Of a stretch of DNA of 64,000 nt, positions 23,401 to 35,449 are shown piece after piece. The position numbers and the translations under genes are program-made. The stretch's first letter is position 1; every line of letters starts with the position of its first letter. The stretch spans positions 23,797,609 to 23,861,608 of the forward strand of contig NC_087066.1 in NCBI RefSeq assembly GCF_963678635.1, in the 5' to 3' direction. The DNA is from Symsagittifera roscoffensis (Eukaryota > Xenacoelomorpha > Acoela > Convolutidae). Under the pieces are notes generated by a model. It searched no databases and was not told the DNA's origin. It saw only the letters and a program-made list of their open reading frames with translations.

Positions 23401-26400
23401 CAAGTGTTATCATAACAATTGAGTTTTACGCAAATCTTCAAGATTCGAGTTCATTGCAAATTATTCTGCACTCCAATAATCTGATCTCCGAAAACACGAA
23501 TGACAAATTTCTGTAAGCATTAATAAGTTTAAAAATCAAGTTCACCTGGTTCGGACGCGAGAGAGTTTGTGTTGAGCATCAGCTCTGCCGAGATGGTTGA
23601 GTGGTGTTCCCTCACACCACCAGACAGGGAGAGAGGAGAGGCCGCATGGTAGGGAGAGGAAGTTGAGGAATTAATGGGGTGAGCTGACTTCTTGTGGTTG
23701 GACAGGGAGCCTTTTGATTTGTATTTCTTTTCACATTCTACCACAAAACAGAAACGCAAACATTAATGATTCAAGGATAGATTGCGCCAAGAGATCAAAA
23801 TCATTATTAGGATCTTTAACCTGTTATTTCATAATGTATATTTCAAATGTCCTTCTAAAAACTCATAACTTTTGAGAAAGCCTTAAAACAACAAAATGCA
23901 GTAGACTAACGCCCCAACCGTATTGATTTTAAATCAGGTGAAGGCTCAGAAATTGAAATCTACACGTTTTCGAAAGTCAATTTATCAGAAAAAGCGTCTT
24001 ACGGTCACATGGATAGAACTTCTCCTCGTCTGGCGTGTCTCTTCCTCCAGGGTATGGATTGTATTGATAGTGAGAATGGGAGTAGGTTGCTCCCTGGTGC
24101 TGCTGCTGAGGATGGTGATGGTACATTGCACTGTTGAGATGAGAAGCGGACGCACTGTAGGGAGTGTAGGAGCCAGATAGATGTGAACCAACTCCACTTG
24201 ACATGCCGCCTCTTTTCCTGCCACGCCCACCTCCACGGCCAACTCCCAAACCCTGAATTGAAACAATGCTTTTAGTTTGCACATTCCGCAAAAACACTTG
24301 TGTGGACCATGACAACATACCCTTTTGGCATATTTGCGCTTCTTGGGCTCAAAGTCTGCGTCGTCCTTGTCGGGTCCCGACTCAGTGCCCAGCTCCACAT
24401 CCGACTCCTCGACAAACTCCTCGTAGTCGACATACTGAAATGCAATAGTCTGAATTTCACAAAGTCGTGTCACATGTTTCAGTATTACTTAGAGTCGCTT
24501 TTCAAGATAGAAAATTCTAATTAACTTTGCTCAGTAAAACAAATTTCACAGCCAAGCAAAATAATAAACCATGAGATGACCAGAACTAACTTTTTGCAGC
24601 TATGACAAAATTTAACCCTGAAAATCATTGAAAACATGAGTCGAGTAAAAAATGCTGCAACAATTGCTAGTTTATTTCGGAAAAATTCAAAAAACTCACA
24701 AAAAAAAACACTTTGCATATTAATCAACGAAAACAATGTATTTTTGCCGAAACTTCAAGCTATTTAAATTTTACAGATGGTTGATACTATGGCAATAGTT
24801 TGTTCGACTTCCTTAACCATTTTTTCTCTATAAACATTCTTTTCAGCATAAGATGAAATTTTGTGGTTTCTGCGATTCGCAAAGGATCTAAAAAAGCTAA
24901 TCAGCCTGCCTAGAAAATGATTCATTGTCGTCGTGGCTACTCATGCTTTGAAACAACTTAAGTAACTTACGTTGAGAGGGTGTCCCACACTGGTCTTGCT
25001 GGTGTCGTGCAGCGAAATTGAATTGGAATTTGATTCATACATGGAGAAGTTCATAGAATCCTCATACATGATCCCCATTTCACTGGAATGCCCATTTCCT
25101 TCAGCATTAATCACACTAGCCGCACTGATATTTTCATCTACATTATCTCCTGACTTCATGCTCACATTCGCCGGACGGTTCAAAGCGGTACCTTTTCTCT
25201 TGGCTAGTTTCCAGTTTCTATCGGGGTAGCGATACACTTGATCTTCTGTCAACCCAGGCAACCTAAAATTTAATTCAAAATTTTCACTTTCATTGAGATG
25301 AGCCAGAGAAAATCATCATTTGTTGAGAACCAGTGGCGGAACACAACAGCCAGTATTGAACTAGCATGAAAAGCTACCGAGCGGTAACTATGCAGACAAA
25401 ACCGGCATAAAAGGAAAGCCGGAAATTAGGACGAAAGTTACTCTGAACAAGTCCAAACAAACTAAGACAAAAGAATAATCCAAAAGAAAAACTCTGGCGA
25501 AAAAACTGTCGTCTATTTCATTTTTCCCGCTATCATAAAGTTCTGGTAGCCTGCTAACAGTTGAATTGCAAATGAAAAAAAAAACGCAAACTAGGACGAG
25601 TAGAAACAAATAGCGAAAACAAACCAAATGCAACGTAATTTAAATTTGAAAAAATCTGAAAATTACGCTCAAAATATGAATTAAAAAGATTTAAAAGAAT
25701 TTGGTTAAATGATAGCACTTAAGGCATCCTAAAACTGAGTGTCTGGCTTAGAGAATTTATCGTTTTACAAAAATAAATAGGCTAGAAAGCACTTTAAGCA
25801 AAACAAAAATCAATTGACGAAAAATTGATCAATAATTATACCAAGAAAATAAACCCATGACTTCAATTAGCTTCGCCAAAAAGAACATGATAAGAACAGC
25901 AGGCAGCTCAAAAAAATCGAGAGAATATCCTCGCAGAATTTTATTGAAAAGAGAAAACATAACTCGAAAAAAAATGCCCAAAAAAGCAAATTCGAACAAG
26001 CCGTAGCAAAATTGAATTAATATCAAAAAACGACTGGAAAAAACTTTTAAAAAAACATTAATCAGATAAGCCGCTAGAATTAAAGCCGACACTTCAAAAG
26101 CTGGAAAAACAGCCGAAACTTTTTCAGTAGAAAGATTTGCATCAACCGGCTACAGTGCAAGCACTATACAAGCAAAACAAGTACTCAGCATATTTGTGAA
26201 ATTACCATTTCAAACTTCTTTTTAAACATTTACCATTCTGTGAACGAAGTTATTTATGGGGCAAAAGTCTAGTACCCGGTTACAATACCTTTGCATTCAA
26301 CTTATTATGATTTCCTATCTTTTTATCAAATGAGATAGTTCGTGACAAAAAAAAATTTTCTGGTCTAATTCAAGCACCGTCCAAAACTAACTCATTTACA

Positions 26401-29400
26401 AATCAACATTAAGCCAGAATGTATCAATCGCTAGACATATCCCTAGACAAACTGAGCATCATATAAAGATTAAATAGATTAAACTAAGTCAAAAACATGA
26501 TACAATACAACTATTTTGAAAATAAGCATTTGAAGTTTTTAAAAAAAATTTTAGGCTCTCATGGATTAAGGCTGCATATGAAACAATTATTAAATTTAAG
26601 CGCAACACATCAAATACACACGGTTATGCGCAGACTTTAAACAGTTTACAAATAGTTTGAGTAATATAGGTTATGACTATTAGTGCAAGTGCATCTATCA
26701 ACAGCATTTCGCGAAAACCAAGACGATTTGAGTCGTTAAACTTTGAGGCCATTTCAACTTTTGCCATTTCTATGGGAGCACCCCACTATACGGTTGGGTA
26801 ACAAACTTGGTTAAACCATAAAGACATCATGCCGCGGAAACTGAGAAAATCTTGAGCAATCAAATTTGGACGCAAGATTTGCGACCATTAAGAGCGCCCC
26901 ATTATAGGATTTGTAAACTGGATAATTGGCTAAAATTTTCATATAACCAGGGGAAATCTAAAAATCAATCCCTGTTTTGCAGAAAGAATTTTCCACTTTC
27001 GTAATTCAAGAGCATAAATTACCTTCCTTATAGCAAATGAATTCAAAATGAATATGAAAAAAAACATGTCAAACCAAAAAAAAATCAAATTTGGCGTAAA
27101 AAACTTAATAATTTCCTGTAAAAAATACCTATTTAAGTGCTTTCACTTCGTTTATTGTCAGCTAAGCAACACAATAAGATGAACGGGACTTTTAGAGAGT
27201 GCTTTTCCTTTGCCTCAAATAACTTGTAAAAAGTTCAGAACTGACAAAAAAAGTACCCACGAATGAAATGGGAGTTACTCAAAAATCCGCTATGTCAAAC
27301 CATGGTTTCCCGAGAAAAAAAATCTATTACAATTAAAGTAACATAATTGCAAAACAATCAATGACTGAAAACAAATGCGATCATATCAATTTCGCAAATG
27401 ATAATTAAAAAATTAGCGCCCCGGAAAGCTGTGAAAAACGTTCTACTTTTTGTTTTAACCACTCATGTTCTTACACAAGCTTCTAGTTGTTCTTTCATAA
27501 TCATCAAAAGTAAATGAATAATTCAAAAATGTTCCCAATGATGAACACGAATGGTGAACACGGATGTAAATATACATATCATGTATCGTCAAGATTTATT
27601 TTGAAACAAAGACATCTATAACTCTCGTTGAAGTCACGAAAACGCATTGGCCTAACAATTCCTTCATGCAGTAATAAGATTAGCTTGACTGCAATGAAAC
27701 TTGTACATCCGTGCACCAAAACACCATACTGGACCAGGGATCTGATGTTCGATTCCTCATATTTTGGCACAAAAATTCGGAACTTGGCTATTATTGCAAT
27801 GCTTACGCATTTTAAATATATAAACACAGAGCAAAAAATGTAGTGAGGTCTGTATTTAGACAGCCGCGTATTCATACTCGTCAGTAAGCAGACAAATGCC
27901 ATATTAACCAATCAAAATCGAGATTAGAGCAAATTTACGAAATAAATAATTATTAATTATTCATTTCTTCCTTGCCTCAATTCTGATTGGTTAATACAGT
28001 ATTTGTCTTTTTACTGACGAGCCTGAAAACGCGGTTGTCTGAATACTGCTACGTAACCCAAAAAATATGACCGATAACTCTACTGGGAAAAACTGAATGA
28101 GTAAAACTTTGAGTAAAAAAAAAAACTTTTTAAGTGACGCACGCCAATTATATGTTTACATAATTGCTAAGTGACGCAAGCCAATTATGATGCATTAGCA
28201 GCCCCGGCCAATTTGAAAAAAAAGAAATTTACCAACTAACAGGCCTCAATTCATAGAGCGGACGCATTTTAACTAGGATACAAAAAAAGTTCATTAGAAA
28301 CATCCTACCCTGCCCAGGTTCGATCCCTCTAATTTTTTGCGGGTCTCCTTCCCTACCTCTACGCTACAGATCCATGATGCCTTGAAGCTAAAGTGCTATT
28401 TGTAAAACATTAGTCTGTGTTAATATCCTGAGCATTGGCTGTAATTTAGCTGGTTATTGATCAAAATGAACACTTTCAAAATGAACACATTTTGTCGCAA
28501 AAATATTTGCAAATTAGTTTGGAAAAAAGAGTTGATACTATCACACAAGCTTTGCTTGTGTAATTACTCTGATAGATGACAAAGCAGTTCTTTTGGTACA
28601 AAGCAGTTCTTTTTGTTTAATTTAATTGAAAGCTTGTCTTCACGTTCAAAGATAACTCACTTGCAAAGAGCCCCAGACAAAACTTATGATTTCTAAAAAC
28701 TTGAATTCGAGAAAAAGTTTCCTAAAACTTACTAATCGATTTGCCAATTTTTGTAGTTACCTCTGCGATGGTTTTTATTTCTACTGGACTTTATTCAGTA
28801 ATCAAATTGTTTCCTATAAATGAATTGAAAACTTTCAAGACATTTGTAATTTCTTTTGAACATAACTCCTTCAAAAGCCTTGTGTATCGATTGAAGCAAG
28901 GCTATAAGTCAACGAGTACTCATTTATAACTTTGTCCCGAACCGTCTTTATGACTTGGTAGAACATTTACTTCAAGATTTCAATAGGGAAAAGAGCATTG
29001 CAAATTTTGTGATCTGGGGAGCGTGACTTCAAAATGCAGCGTGAATTCAAAATTATGTTGCTGATTTCATCTATGACAGTTAATTCAATTTCGATAATTA
29101 AAAATAAAGGACAGAATTCAATTTCAGTGGCTGGTTCAGAAAAGCAACAAATATTCAGGTATACTCCGTTCTATCTCCAAAAAATTAGCTCGAGTTTAAG
29201 TGAGCCTTTTAATGTTTCCAAGAAAAATGTTAATTTTATCTGAAATCAGTTATGCTGTTTTCTCTAACACACTATTCTAACACACCCTCTAGTGCTAATA
29301 TATACTAGAGGGCAGTCAATTTTGTAATTCTATTTGGTCTTTTTTTGCTCATTATGTCGCTGATAGCATTGTTTTTACTTTTTGAAACAAATTCAAAAAT

Positions 29401-30623
29401 GGAATTAATTTGTCTTGATTGACCCGTACAGCTTAAAAATTAAATCATATAGCAAATTCACTGACAAAAACACACTGACTCTGCTGAAAAAATCTTAAAT
29501 TTGATTTTCTATAAAAAAAATAGATGCCCTTTGAATTTCCACAACAACTTATGAACGGTTTTTGCGCGCCATTTCCACGTTTATATTTGGGGAGTGCTAT
29601 TTACGTCACTTTCAGCAGATGAATTTCAATTGAACTGAAAAATACATATATATAAGTGCATTCACAAATTCATCAATATGTATGAATGCACATCTGTAGT
29701 TATTAGATCAGTTTGAAACTTTTTCCTGAAAAACAAAAAAAGGCAAGACCTATATAAGAGTGTTCACTACGTTCATTCCACTTAATCAAGCATGAAGGTT
29801 ACCTCGACGCTGAACGGACAAATTAATCCCACCTTAAAAAACTAGTGAAGCAAGTTGAGCAAGTGATTCAGATTTTGATGACTAACAGGTTGACCTAAGA
29901 AAAGCCTATTTTCCGATATGATAACGATGAGAAAAAAAAACAAAATTCAACCGACAAAAAATCAAATTTGCGGAAAAAATTTCGGAAAAAAATCAAACCA
30001 AATTACATATCTGACATTAATACGCATTCGCTAATTTACTGTCAAATACGCCTTGAGGTAGTTGTTTAAGGTTTATTTGGTCAAACTAACTGTGCCATAA
30101 ATGCATGGCGCAGTCAGCATGTTCATCTACAAAACACATATGGCACTAAACAGACTTTCAAAGCCATACGAAATTCTTGATAGAAACTTCCTCCTGAACC
30201 TTTACCAAAACTCATTATAATCAGGTCGGCAGGGTGAATACTCTCAAAAGCGAATATGTTGAACGAAGACCTTCAACATTTCGAGCAAGACCTTCAACAT
30301 TTCGAGCAAATTAGTTATATCGTACAAATACTTCCATATATTGACTTCAACAATATACCTGCCAATAATTACCTGTCTTTTTTAGTAACCCATAGAGATC
30401 TTCTTGGCTCATGTGCTATACCAGTTTGACTATCTAGGTAGGGATAACTTCTTTCTTTAGCATCTGCCATGAGGCGAACATTGAAAGCAGCACAACTCTC
30501 TATGGCTTCCCGATATTGCTCATCAGTGACGCCCGCCTTGTTTCTTGGCGCCACTGCAGCATGTGAACTGGACAGCGAGGAGAGAAAAGAATAAGGATGT
30601 CTGCTTGCGCTGGACAGACTCAT
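20478..30623 (-). CDS. DPF: DPF/BAF45 (d4/requiem) double-PHD chromatin protein, complete, nine exons
   Basis: A nuclear subunit of BAF-type SWI/SNF remodelling complexes; its tandem PHD fingers read acylated histone H3 tails. Exons (minus): 30373-30623, 24971-25262, 24321-24434, 24003-24252, 23546-23737, 21533-21892, 21191-21303, 20939-21020, 20478-20764. All phases join, giving 646 aa (vertebrate DPFs are about 390). The Requiem N-terminal domain is at residues ~40-110 ([23 protein letters not shown], then [14 protein letters not shown]). An acidic block and a PKKRKYAKR basic stretch follow, then a Gly/Arg- and His/Gln-rich insert. One C2H2 finger (C-X2-C-X12-H-X4-H) at about residue 300 is split by intron 4. 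PHD1 starts near 458 (CGLC...CSDC...HPTC) and PHD2 near 513 ([30 protein letters not shown]). The C-terminus is Pro/Gln/His-rich. Extra length comes from low-complexity linkers. Intron 8 uses a GC donor. The vertebrate DPF1, 2 and 3 paralogues cannot be told apart here. Confidence 0.96.
21893..23545. repeat. DPF intron 5 with dispersed repeat family 2, copy B
   Basis: Intron sequence between the fifth and sixth DPF exons. From about 22.3 to 23.4 kb it carries family-2 blocks: ACTAAGTCGACAATCTTTG, CAACTAAGCCGACAAAACTT, a TTATATTAAACTTA run at 22.95-23.0 kb, and an ACTTGCTTTCCGCAAGTG hairpin at ~23.39 kb. No coding exon recognised. Confidence 0.5.
25350..26340. repeat. Dispersed AT-rich repeat family 2, copy C
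   Basis: Starts near CAGTGGCGGAACACAACAGCC and includes many short AAGCCG/GACAAAA blocks, ending near a CCCGGTTACAATACCTTTGC block that corresponds to the hairpin-bearing ends of the copies at 19.7 and 23.4 kb. Strongly diverged. Confidence 0.4.
26690..26945. repeat. Dispersed relative of the ~170-bp array unit
   Basis: Contains GGGAGCACCCCACTATACGGTTGGG and GGACGCAAGATTTGCGACC blocks in the same order as units of the 6-7.6 kb array, about 1.5 units in all. Confidence 0.5.
27850..28048. mobile_element. MITE with long terminal inverted repeats
   Basis: A 199-bp element with imperfect inverted repeats of ~73 bp. The left arm (27850-27924) begins CTGTATTTAGACAGCCGCG and runs through CTCGTCAGTAA and TATTAACCAATCA. 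The right arm, read on the opposite strand from 28048, has CAGTATTCAGACAACCGCG and the same later blocks, about 80% identical by eye. The short centre is AT-rich and non-coding. I found no clear target-site duplication, so the superfamily is undetermined. It lies in DPF intron 1. Confidence 0.75.
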
Positions 30624-30954
30624 TTTGATCAGATGGTAGAGCAAAAATCATACGCTTTAACCAATTTGTCTGAAAACAGTCCATACATTTTAAGAAAGGT
30701 AGTTCACAATACGGGGGAAATGGCAAAAGTAAAACACAGTTCAGATTCTGAGCATCTTAGTCAACCGTAGATGCACTGATACTGAATTCAATACACTGAA
30801 TTGAATGCACTAATTCTGTTCTGAATTATTTCGAAAATCCATAACAAAATGGTTTAAAAAATGGGTTTAAAAAACATTAATTGCATTTCGAAATTAATTC
30901 GGGACAGCAATTGTATGACATCAATCATAAACAGTTATCAGAGAAATTGTCTGA

Positions 30955-32250
30955 AAATTTGAACACAGAGGCGAAGCAGAGCTTCGCACCACTTGCGATA
31001 CAATACAAACACAAAAACTGAGTCGAAAAACATGAAAAAAAATTGAAAAACTAGATCTACAAAAATTTAAAATTTCATAAGTCTCGGTAGAATTTCACTT
31101 CAGGCAAGATGTCAGACATTTGAATATTAATTAGCAACATAAGAAAACAAAGCCGACGATCTTTGACATAAAAAGAAATAAATTTAAGATAATGAAAAAA
31201 CTAGGTGAAACAAATTTTTCGAGTGTCTCGATAAAAAACAAATACAGTCCCAGGCTAAAGGAACGTGCTTAATATTGAATGAGTTTGCTATAATGATGCG
31301 GCACGAAAAAGTGATTTCAAAAATTGGACTTTGCCTAAACCACTAGTTGTTCCTCTACTAAAAAAAGTGAGACGAGTAAGAAATTTTAAGATAATCTCTT
31401 TTCCAAAGGAATATTTCTCTTCGAAAAAATTAAGGAATCGCAGCTTCTGCCTGCGGTAACAATTATCGCCAACCGTTCTTTCAATGGAACTTTTCATCTG
31501 ATTTGATTGCGTAAAAATTACGAAAATTCAAGCTTCTAAAAAAACGTTCAAAACTTCCCAAAATCTTTAGTTTTTCAGCAAAAAGCAGGTTATGGCTGCT
31601 TGAACAGAGAAGATTTCCAAAACCGGGTTTCTCGATTGAACACAACCTCAGTATTGGCCAGGTAGTTTTCTCGTAATATCAATTAATTTCCAAAAAAACA
31701 ACTGACAGAATTTCAAAACGTTGACTTATTTGAGGGCAATAACTTTTTTTGAATAAATCGGGCATATCCAAATGGAAAGGTGGCCTTCAACAACCATTCA
31801 TTCGAATAAACCTATAATATCAGATTTGGCAGGATATTTAGCGAGAAAAGTCAAAAAACTGTCAACAAATGAAAAATTTGATAATTCCGAGAATCATAGC
31901 TTTTAAGGTAAAGAAATTTGCAGAAACGGCCTTGCAGAAACGTTATTTAGGATGACTTCACGTAATCTGTAAATTTTATTGAATCCATAATCTCAAATTG
32001 GGAGAGTAGTTCTTGAGAAAAATCAAAAATTTACAACAAAAGGTCACAAAATCAAATTTTGTACTTTACCGAGAAGACAAATTTTTGAAGTCAAAAAATT
32101 TGTAGGTAGTTGCATGAACTACTTGAAGCCCAAAATATCAGGTATGGCAGTTAGTTTCCGAGAATTTTATATTTGAGTCCTTGGCATTTCAAAAACTGCT
32201 TAATGATTTTTTACATAAGTATTGGTCACTTCAAGCAACTGCCTAAAGAT
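30955..32250. repeat. Dispersed AT-rich repeat family 1, copy C
   Basis: Opens with ACAGAGGCGAAGCAGAGC and a GCTTCGC hairpin, then CACCACTTGCG, and follows the block order of the 17.8-19.1 kb copy: TCTCGATAAAAAACAA, ACTAGTTGTTCCTCTACTA, GAACTTTTCATCT, repeated GTAGTTTTC segments. It lies just upstream of the DPF first coding exon, so the DPF promoter and 5' UTR must fall within 30.62-30.95 kb or in an upstream non-coding exon. Confidence 0.65.
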
Positions 32251-32475
32251 TTTTGCATGAGTCTCAAGCAGCTCATTCAACTGCCTAAAAAGTGTTCAAT
32301 TGAGTCTTGAGCAGTTCACACAAGAATTTGTTGACTTGAGTCTTGGCAAGTTCAAACAAATGCCGATTGACTCTGGTCATAGCTTTGAACGTTTCAGGGG
32401 ATTGAAGGAATTACAAATGTGAATCACAAACAATTTCGCACATTTGTGTATTAAAACTTTATACAAAGATCATCG

Positions 32476-32860
32476 ATGTTGATGTTATACAAAATACATC
32501 ATGATTATTCAGATGTTTCTGAGACATTACATCAATTTTTTCTTTCAGTTAAATTAAATTTAAATTTAAGTTTTCGATTTGTCTCATTTTCCGATTTCGG
32601 AACATGTCAGTTTTTTTCGAATTTTTCTATTTTTGTATCAACCGAAAATTCGTTTTTGGAACTACAATTTGAGAGTCAGCTCACTGCTCCTGAACTCATT
32701 GCGCGGGTTAATTCGCGGTCTCTCCTTCCAGATGTGAAGTACTTCTAATGACAGTAGTTTGACGTTGATCTTAGTTGGCCCATAACCTTCCATGACATTC
32801 CCGCGATCGCCCTCGATTCCACACTGTCTGAGATGTTGCCTAGCAGGTAGGTCCTCTTTT
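32476..32860 (+). pseudogene. Short coding-like remnant before the tandem units
   Basis: A 90-codon frame (32476-32748) whose last third is GC-rich and protein-like (QLTAPELIARVNSRSLLPDV), followed after stops by another protein-like stretch to 32854 (DLSWPITFHDIPAIALDSTL). The position directly before the first 1,286-bp unit suggests the end of a retroelement coding region. No domain recognised. Confidence 0.25.
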
Positions 32861-32871
32861 CGATCTACGTC

Positions 32872-34157
32872 AATTATAGTGGCTAGATGTCAAACCTTTT
32901 GGCCAACATAGGCGGAGTTACAACGACAACATGAAATTTTGTACACCACTTTTGATTTTAGTTCACGCGAAAAAAAAGACTGTTAGGATGGTAGGCAGGT
33001 TTTCAGCTTTCTGATGTGCCAGTCGGTCATATTTGGAAGTTTGACCTTGGTTTGGAAGTTTGACCTTGATTTGGAAGTTTAACCTTGATTTTGGGGAAAA
33101 AAGTAATTTTTGAAAAATTCGAATCGACCATGTCATGCTCAAGTTTCTCGCGACAACTGAAAATCATAAGTTAATTATATCAGAAGAGAAAAATGATAAT
33201 TGCGGGAAAATTAATAAAAATCAGTCTAGGGTAAAATTGCTGTTCGCAATTTTACTGCAATCAACAACTCGAGTAGAGCTACCTTGTTCCTGATAGAGAG
33301 GAACGCGTAGTCTTACGAGAGTATCATCGTTGGGCGAGAGAAAATCTTGATTGAGCAGGCAGAAGAATGAAGCTGCCCAAGACTAAACTTATTGATTTAA
33401 AACCACTTGTTACAAAAAATTTCTAGAGTTGCTTTACTTATAGCATTTACCTAATTCTAGAGTCGCGTCACTATGTCTGCATTTTATATGATTACGTCGA
33501 GATAAGGCGAGTTTTAGGTTGATCCGTCTGAAATGGATCAAAGGTCCACTGTCTAATAAAAACTAATGGTATACTAGAGCTTCCGACCCTGTTTTTAAAG
33601 GCGTTCGCGTGTTTTAGGTATGTAGAGACCTAGCCTTGGGGGCGTTCTTATTTCTAGAGTGGGGGTGTTTTGGTAGTGGCCTTTAAGCAATAACACGATT
33701 TGTAGTCTCATGTCTTACGCGAACCGAATTGGCTCCGACTGAATGAGGTAAAAAAGCACAAAAGATGGTGTCCCTGAGCCTTGAGCAAATGGTTATAGGG
33801 CCTCTTTTTTCTTAACCTCATATGTGACTAAAGTAGACGACAGTTACATATTGTTTTTATGGCGCTCCTCGGTGTTTTACGACATAAAGACTACAGAATC
33901 GAACCCAGTTGACGCAGCTCCGGGCTACATGCCTATTCTAGAGAACCTGTGGTACGGTTAAACTGGAACGTGTCCACCGTTTGGTTGTACCGCGATAGCT
34001 TTTAAGAATTTGTGAAAAGTTCTCGGTGCGCTTTCTGATACGAGGCCTAGCTAACCGAGTATGGGCGACCATTGGAGAACAAAAAAACGGGTAAGAGACA
34101 AGTAGCGAAACAAAAACCGAAAAAAGAATAGAAATAGGAAAAAACCGTAAAAAACTA
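32872..34157 (+). repeat. 1,286-bp direct tandem unit, copy 1
   Basis: Starts AATTATAGTGGCTAGATGTC and ends in an A-rich tract near GAATAGAAATAGG. It is followed without spacer by a nearly identical second copy. It contains a GAAGTTTGACCTTG 18-bp triplication (~33.02-33.08 kb) and a strong hairpin at ~33.95-34.0 kb (GGTACGGTTAAAC against GTTTGGTTGTACC, 13 pairs including G-U). A 32-nt stretch (33843-33874, GTTACATA...TTTTTATGGCGCTCCT) matches the leader of the giant element at 44042. I infer an LTR or leader of a related retroelement; the orientation is by that match. Confidence 0.7.
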
Positions 34158-35443
34158 AATTATAGTGGCTAGATGTCAAACCTTTTGGCCAACATAGGCG
34201 GAGTTACAACGACAACATGAAATTTTGTACACCACTTTTGATTTTAGTTCACGCGAAAAAAAAGACTGTTAGGATGGTAGGCAGGTTTTCAGCTTTCTGA
34301 TGTGCCAGTCGGTCATATTTGGAAGTTTGACCTTGGTTTGGAAGTTTGACCTTGATTTGGAAGTTTAACCTTGATTTTGGGGAAAAAAGTAATTTTTGAA
34401 AAATTCAAATCGACCATGTCATGCTCAAGTTTCTCGCGACAACTGAAAATCATAAGTTAATTATATCAGAAGAGAAAAATGATAATTGCGGGAAAATTAA
34501 TAAAAATCAGTCTAGGGTAAAATTGCTGTTCGCAATTTTACTGCAATCAACAACTCGAGTAGAGCTACCTTGTTCCTGATAGAGAGGAACGCGTAGTCTT
34601 ACGAGAGTATCATCGTTGGGCGAGAGAAAATCTTGATTGAGCAGGCAGACGAATGAAGCTGCCCAAGACTAAACTTATTGATTTAAAACCACTTGTTACA
34701 AAAAATTTCTAGAGTTGCTTTACTTAGTATTTACCTAATTCTAGCGTCGCGTCACTATGTCTGCATTTTATATGATTACGTCGAGATAAGGCGAGTTTTA
34801 GGTTGATCCGTCTGAAATGGATCAAAGGTCCACTAGCTAATAAAAACTAATGGTATACTAGAGCTTCCGACCCTGTTTTTAATGGCGTTCGCGTGTTTTA
34901 GTTATGTAGAGACCTAGCCTTGGGGGCGTTCTTACTTCTAGAGTGGGGGTGTTTTGGTAGTGGCCTTTAAGCGTTAACACGATTTGTAGTCTCATGTCTT
35001 ACGCGAACCGAATTGGCTCCGACTGAATGAGGTAAAAAAGCACAAAAGATGGTGTCCCTGAGCCTTGAGCAAATGGTTATAGGGCCTCTTTTTTCTTAAC
35101 CTCATATGTGACTAAAGTAGAAGACAGTTACATATTGTTTTTATGGCGCTCCTCGGTGTTTTACGACATAAAGACTACAGAATCGAACCCAGTTGACGCA
35201 GCTCCGGGCTACATGCCTATTCTAGAGAACCTGTGGTACGGTTAAACTGGAACGTGTCCACCGTTTGGTTGTACCGCGATAGCTTTTTAAGAACTTGTGA
35301 AAAGTTCTCGGTGCGCTTTCTGATACGAGGCCTAGCTAACCGAGTATGGGCGACCATTGGAGAACAAAAAAAAACCGGTAAGAGACAAGTAGCGAAACAA
35401 AAACCGAAAAAAGAATAGAAATAGGAAAAAACCGTAAAAAACT
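34158..35443 (+). repeat. 1,286-bp direct tandem unit, copy 2
   Basis: Second copy of the unit above, same length within a base or two. Only scattered substitutions and small indels are visible: a 2-3-base loss in the TTATAGCATTTAC region, single changes in the GTCGCG and CTAATAAAA blocks, and extra A residues near the end. The low divergence points to a recent duplication. The 61-codon frame at 35233-35418 is non-coding repeat sequence read by chance, and the matching place in copy 1 is frame-shifted. Confidence 0.75.
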
Positions 35444-35449
35444 AAAAAA

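Larger units (their letters stand above)
25263..30372. other. DPF intron 1 (5.1 kb)
   Basis: A long first intron bounded by GACAG|GTAATT and TTTTAG|GTTGCC in minus-strand sense. It contains a repeat-family-2 copy (about 25.35-26.3 kb), a relative of the ~170-bp array unit (26.7-26.94 kb), a MITE (27.85-28.05 kb), a CACAAGC-TTT-GCTTGTG hairpin (~28.55 kb) and CCCTCTAGT/ACTAGAGGG inverted repeats (~29.28-29.31 kb). Intron-1 enhancers are plausible but nothing shows one. Confidence 0.6.

Noticed and set aside
28300-28385. AGGTTCGATCCCT, resembling a tRNA B-box/T-arm
   Set aside because: No pairing T-stem, no acceptor, D or anticodon arm at the right distances on either strand; a lone B-box match is weak.
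33870-33960. Minus-strand GTAGCCCGGAGC...GGGTTCGATTC in the 1,286-bp units, resembling A and B boxes
   Set aside because: Boxes are only about 20 nt apart and no cloverleaf can be drawn; at best a tRNA-derived scrap.
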